This document shows positions 60,971-64,000 of a stretch of DNA of 64,000 bases, piece after piece. This stretch comes from Dactylosporangium sp. AC04546 (GTDB lineage Bacteria > Actinomycetota > Actinomycetes > Mycobacteriales > Micromonosporaceae). The stretch spans positions 1-64,000 of the forward strand of contig NZ_JAHYSG010000055.1 in NCBI RefSeq assembly GCF_022095675.1, given 5' to 3'. Numbering within the stretch: the first letter of the stretch is position 1; each line of letters begins with the position of its first letter. The notes under the pieces were generated by a model. That model worked only from the letters and a program-made list of their open reading frames with translations. It made no database searches and had not been told where the DNA came from. A program made the position numbers and the translations under genes.

Positions 60971-61717
60971 ATGACGAATCCAGTCGTGCTCATCACCGGC
61001 GGCCTCACCGGCATCGGGCGGGCCACCGCCGAGGCGTACGCGGCCGCGGGCGCGGGCGTCATCGTCGCCGGCCGCCGCGACGAGGCCGGCGAGGCGTTCG
61101 CCGGCGACCTGCGCTCGGCCGGGGCGCAGGCCGACTACGTGCACGCCGACGTCCGCCACGACGACGAGGTCCGGGCGCTCGTCGACGACACCGTGTCCCG
61201 CTTCGGCCGCCTCGACGTCGCCGTGAACAACGCCGGCAGCCTGGGCACCCGGTCACCGGTCCAGGACCAGTCCGTCGACAACTACGCGTCGACCTTCGAG
61301 ACCAACGTGCTCGGCGTCATCCTCAGCATGAAGCACGAGGTGCGGGTGATGCTGGCCCAGGGGTACGGCAGCATCGTGAACGTCGGCTCGGTCGCCGGGC
61401 ACATCGGCTTCCCCGACGACTCGGTGTACGTCGCGAGCAAGCACGCCGTCGAGGGGCTGACCCGCACGGCGGCCCTGGAGACCGCCGCGGCCGGGGTGCG
61501 GGTCAACGCGGTGGCGCCCGGCCCGATCGAGACCCGGATGCTCGACGAGTACGTACACTCCGCCGACGACCGGGAGGCGTTCCGCGAGTCGGTGCCGGCC
61601 CACCGCTTCGGCCGGCCCGACGAGATCGCCCAGGCCATCATGTTTCTCGGCTCGGAGAAGGCCAGCTTCATCACCGGCCAGGTCGTCTCGGTCGACGGCG
61701 GGTACTCGGCCCGCTGA
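60971..61717 (+). CDS. Short-chain dehydrogenase/reductase
   Basis: 248 residues of classical SDR type: [49 protein letters not shown] (Ser), [12 protein letters not shown] (YxxxK), [13 protein letters not shown] and [15 protein letters not shown]. It oxidises or reduces an unknown alcohol or ketone. It begins 36 nt after the ROK regulator and might be controlled by it. Confidence 0.92.
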   Translation: MTNPVVLITGGLTGIGRATAEAYAAAGAGVIVAGRRDEAGEAFAGDLRSAGAQADYVHADVRHDDEVRALVDDTVSRFGRLDVAVNNAGSLGTRSPVQDQSVDNYASTFETNVLGVILSMKHEVRVMLAQGYGSIVNVGSVAGHIGFPDDSVYVASKHAVEGLTRTAALETAAAGVRVNAVAPGPIETRMLDEYVHSADDREAFRESVPAHRFGRPDEIAQAIMFLGSEKASFITGQVVSVDGGYSAR

Positions 61718-61750
61718 GCACGTCGCGCGCCCGTGCTGTACCGTCCCTTC

Positions 61751-61763
61751 GATTTGGCAAATC
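61751..61763. promoter_or_regulatory. Palindrome before the second GlsB-type gene
   Basis: GATTTG-G-CAAATC, a perfect inverted repeat with a 1-nt centre in a short AT-rich patch, 23 nt before the ATG. It overlaps where a promoter or ribosome region would be, so repression is possible. Confidence 0.45.
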
Positions 61764-61786
61764 GATGGGGAGGAACGCGCGGGACC

Positions 61787-62143
61787 ATGCACATCAACGA
61801 CTTCTTGACCGCGATCCCGATCGGCCTGCTCATCGGCGTGCTCGGCCGGCTGGTTCTGCCGGGCCGTCAGTCGATCGGGATCTTCATCACCTTCCTGATC
61901 GGCGTCGGCGCGGCCCTTCTCGGCACACTCGTCGCGGAGCTGGTCAACCTGGACGACAAGGCGCTCGTCAAGGTCTGGAAGATCCAGTGGAGCTGGTGGG
62001 AGCTGGCCATCCAGGTCCTCTTCGCCGCGATCGGCATCGGCCTGGCCAACATGCTCACGTACACGAAGCTCGCCTCGGGCGGGGAGCGCCCCCGGCGCCG
62101 CCCGGCGCGCAAGCGCAAGAAGGCCAAGGAAGCGACCGACTGA
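61787..62143 (+). CDS. GlsB/YeaQ/YmgE-family small membrane protein (second copy)
   Basis: 118 residues with three membrane segments and the family core GLLIGVLGRLVLPGRQSIGIF, close to the copy at 16735, plus a loop (LVNLDDKALVKVWKIQWSWW) and a C-terminal basic tail (RPRRRPARKRKKAKEATD). ATG preceded by GGGGAGGAAC. Sits directly before the tandem universal stress protein, which fits a stress role. Confidence 0.85.
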   Translation: MHINDFLTAIPIGLLIGVLGRLVLPGRQSIGIFITFLIGVGAALLGTLVAELVNLDDKALVKVWKIQWSWWELAIQVLFAAIGIGLANMLTYTKLASGGERPRRRPARKRKKAKEATD

Positions 62144-62219
62144 CCGCCGGGCTGAATGTCTGGCCAAGCAGCCCGCGGCGAGGGATGGTGGTAGCTGGGG
62201 AGGCGTGAGGGGGTGCGCC

Positions 62220-63002
62220 ATGCAGCTGACACGGAGTCCCATCGTCGTCGGGGTCGACGGCTCCACCGCGAGCCTCGGCGCGGTGCGCTGGGCGGCCGAC
62301 GAGGCGGCGAGACACGGCTGCACGCTGCGGGTCGTGCACGCGATGAGCTGGGAGGGGCCGGCCGACGGCCAGGGCGTCGTCCTCGACGCCGCCTGCGAGG
62401 CCCGCAACTGGCAGCCCGGCATCGCGGTGGAGACCGCGACGCTCGGCGGCCCGGCCGCCGCCGTCCTGCAGGACCAGTCGCGCCACGCGTCGCTGGTCGT
62501 GATCGGCGGCCGCGTCCATGACGGCGGCCTGCTCGACACCTCGGTCGACGCCCACCTGACCGCGTTCGCGCACTGCCCGGTGCTCGTGGTGAACAACGCG
62601 TGGCGCTGGGCCGACCCGATGAGCGCGATCCCGCAGAAGGCCCCGGTCGTGGTCGGCGTCGACGGCTCCCCGTCGAGCCAGCGGGCCCTCGCGTTCGGCT
62701 ACGGCGAGGCCGCCGCCCGGCACGTGCCGCTGGTGGCCCTGCACGCCGGCCGGGCCCGCCCCCATGAGGCGGTCGCCGCCGAGATGGAGCCGTGGCTGCG
62801 CCGTCACCCGGAGGTCGAGACCCGCTTCACCAGCCGTGACGCCCCGATCCTCGACGCGATGACCGAGGCCGCCCGCAGCGCGCTGCTGGTGGTGCTGGGC
62901 GCCCATCGGGCGGGCTGGTACGAGCACCCCCGGCCCAACCCGGTCACCCAGCTCATCGTCCACCACGCCGCGTCGCCGGTCCTCGTGACTCGCAGCGTGT
63001 GA
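62220..63002 (+). CDS. Tandem-domain universal stress protein
   Basis: 260 residues with two Usp domains, each starting with a VVGVDGS motif (residues about 9 and 143). The first domain's ATP loop is altered (VVIGGRVHDGGLLDTSVDAHL), and the second has VVLGAHRAGWYEHPRPNPVTQLIVHHAASPVLVTRS. Tandem Usp proteins are typical of mycobacteria and relatives and are induced in hypoxia or stasis. The ATG follows GAGGGGG. Confidence 0.88.
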   Translation: MQLTRSPIVVGVDGSTASLGAVRWAADEAARHGCTLRVVHAMSWEGPADGQGVVLDAACEARNWQPGIAVETATLGGPAAAVLQDQSRHASLVVIGGRVHDGGLLDTSVDAHLTAFAHCPVLVVNNAWRWADPMSAIPQKAPVVVGVDGSPSSQRALAFGYGEAAARHVPLVALHAGRARPHEAVAAEMEPWLRRHPEVETRFTSRDAPILDAMTEAARSALLVVLGAHRAGWYEHPRPNPVTQLIVHHAASPVLVTRSV

Positions 63003-63012
63003 CCCGGAGCGT

Positions 63013-63456
63013 CTAGCTTGCCGCCTTCTTGACGAGGGCGGCGATGCGGGCCTCGGCCTCGTCGGTCACCTCGGTGAGGGCGAACGCGGTCGGCCACATC
63101 ACGCCGTCGTCGAGGCTGGCCGGGTCGTTGAAGCCGAGCGTGGAGTACCGCGACTTGAACTTCTTCGCGGGCTGGAAGAAGCAGACGGCCTTGCCGTTGC
63201 GCGCGTAGGCCGGCATGCCGTACCACGTCGTCGGTGTGAGCCCGGGGGCGTTGGCCTTGACGATGGCGTGGATGCGTTCGGCCATGACCCGGTCGGACTC
63301 CTCCATCTCGGCGATCTTCGCGAGCAGCGCGGGCTCCTCGTCCGCCCCCTTCTTGGACCGCAGCTCCTTGGCCCGCTCCTTGACGGCCGCCCGCTCCTCG
63401 TCGCTGAGGGTGTCGGACGCGGCGGTCTTCTTCGTGGCCTTCTTCGGTGCGCTCAT
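63013..63456 (-). CDS. DUF1801 family protein
   Basis: 147 residues. An N-terminal Lys/Ala-rich segment ([40 protein letters not shown]) leads to a DUF1801/YdhG-like domain ([89 protein letters not shown]). The family includes frataxin-like iron chaperones, but the role here is uncertain. ATG at 63456 follows GGGATGC; an upstream ATG at 63465 is possible. Confidence 0.82.
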   Translation of the reverse strand: MSAPKKATKKTAASDTLSDEERAAVKERAKELRSKKGADEEPALLAKIAEMEESDRVMAERIHAIVKANAPGLTPTTWYGMPAYARNGKAVCFFQPAKKFKSRYSTLGFNDPASLDDGVMWPTAFALTEVTDEAEARIAALVKKAAS

Positions 63457-63504
63457 GCATCCCATGCTAGGGACCGGCCACGGCCCCGGCTTCTCGAATC
63501 CTGA

Positions 63505-64000
63505 TCAACTGGCGCTGCCCTCCCGGGCCGACTGGAAGACCTCCGCGGCGGCGAGCTCGCTCAGGACGTCGAGGAGGTGGTCCACCTCGGCGTCCGTGTT
63601 GGCCGCCGTGACCTGGACGCGGAAGCCCACCTGGTCGCGGGGGACCCCGGGGTACGGAGCCAGGGTCACGAACAGCCCGCGCGCCCACAGCAGTTCCGAG
63701 ACCTCGACCAGGTCGCGATCCAGCGCGATCGGCAGCTCGATGATCGGGGTGTCGTCGGTGTTGGGGGTGAACAGGCCCAGGCCGCGGACGTGGCCGAGCA
63801 CGCGCATGGTCATGCGGTGCAGGTCGGCGCGCAGCTTGTCGCCGCGCTCGGCGTTGACGTCGAAGCCGGCCAGGACCGTGGCGAGCGACGCCGTGGGAGA
63901 GGGCCCGGAGTACAGATACGGCGCGGCCGAGGCCTTCAGCCGGTTCTTCAGGACGGTCGGCACGGCGACGAAGGCCAGCAGCGACGAGTACGCCTTCGAG
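63505..64000 (-). CDS. AONS/KBL-type PLP-dependent acyltransferase, 3' part only
   Basis: The visible 164 codons are the C-terminal part; the 5' end is beyond the window. It reads SKAYSSLLAFVAVPTVLKNRLKASAAPYLYSGPSPTASLATVLAGFDVNAERGDKLRADLHRM and FVTLAPYPGVPRDQVGFRVQVTAANTDAEVDHLLDVLSEL. The SK at the edge should be the PLP-Lys region of 8-amino-7-oxononanoate synthase/glycine C-acetyltransferase relatives. These condense an amino acid with an acyl thioester. Whether it serves biotin synthesis or another pathway cannot be told from this fragment. Confidence 0.82.
   Translation of the reverse strand, partial: SKAYSSLLAFVAVPTVLKNRLKASAAPYLYSGPSPTASLATVLAGFDVNAERGDKLRADLHRMTMRVLGHVRGLGLFTPNTDDTPIIELPIALDRDLVEVSELLWARGLFVTLAPYPGVPRDQVGFRVQVTAANTDAEVDHLLDVLSELAAAEVFQSAREGSAS

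Noticed and set aside
1..64000. tRNA, rRNA, insertion sequences, integrases
   Set aside because: I saw no cloverleaf-like intergenic segment, rRNA word, transposase or recombinase motif in any frame.

Overview
The window reads as chromosomal DNA of a high-GC filamentous-type actinobacterium. Codon third positions are almost always G or C, GTG and TTG starts are common, and ATGA/GTGA stop-start overlaps are frequent. Septum_form, DUF3159, ECF/STAS, ROK and several LacI-type genes are typical of the group. Micromonosporaceae (Actinoplanes/Dactylosporangium-like) is my best guess, by inference only. About 55 protein genes are supportable. I saw no rRNA, tRNA, transposase, phage gene or CRISPR array.

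Layout. 68-5042: a leucine-rich-repeat-variant protein and a secreted GH64-type glucanase with two discoidin modules behind a LacI-type operator, then a divergent MFS sugar-type transporter. 5043-5520: a strong terminator and a 16-bp tandem repeat field. 5521-14342: a leftward run with a secreted PQQ-type sugar dehydrogenase carrying PKD and five PA14 modules, a fused double GT2 glycosyltransferase, a GT39-type membrane transferase, a GtrA flippase, a SnoaL-like protein and a universal stress protein. The set has the parts of a lipid-linked sugar export and surface glycosylation system. 14499-21047: P450 plus thioesterase, a GlsB-type membrane protein, metallophosphoesterase, a PAS sensor with no output domain, and an APH-fold kinase. 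21048-21882: repeat-rich non-coding DNA. 21883-25889: a secreted metzincin-like protease, an FAD oxidoreductase whose start codon lies in a perfect hairpin, and an NmrA-type protein. 25890-27422: remnant of a LacI gene, a repeat array, and a GH32-like protein. 27663-34412: zwf, a septum-formation lipoprotein, DUF2252, a ketopantoate reductase-like enzyme with a tyrosine phosphatase, and FUSC.

34409-47222 is a compact sugar-catabolic regulon. A GH116 glycosidase diverges from a LacI regulator, an ABC importer without its own ATPase, a membrane protein, an esterase-like hydrolase, a second LacI paralogue, an FGGY kinase and a fucose-isomerase-fold enzyme. The same 12-bp palindrome (GAAATCGATTTC) lies in both promoter regions. 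The likely flow is uptake, de-esterification and deglycosylation, aldose to ketose, then phosphorylation; the sugar is unknown. The hydrolase carries an in-frame 42-bp tandem repeat that encodes an elastin-like N-terminal tail.

47219-64000 holds mixed genes: a LysR/NmrA divergent pair, DUF1877, a PBP-like lipoprotein lacking its active site, GNAT, sthA, a PemK/MazF-like protein, PPOX, a stand-alone condensation-domain protein, DUF3159 behind a DtxR/IdeR-like iron box, STAS, ECF sigma and partner, a ROK regulator with a near-leaderless promoter, SDR, a second GlsB, a tandem USP, DUF1801, and the 3' part of an AONS-family PLP enzyme. Two copies of one 56-bp hairpin element (22-bp arms, 12-nt loop) sit at 49698 and 56216. 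Short tandem repeats rich in TTCCCG-like words recur between genes and in one case inside a gene; they are the most unusual feature of the window.
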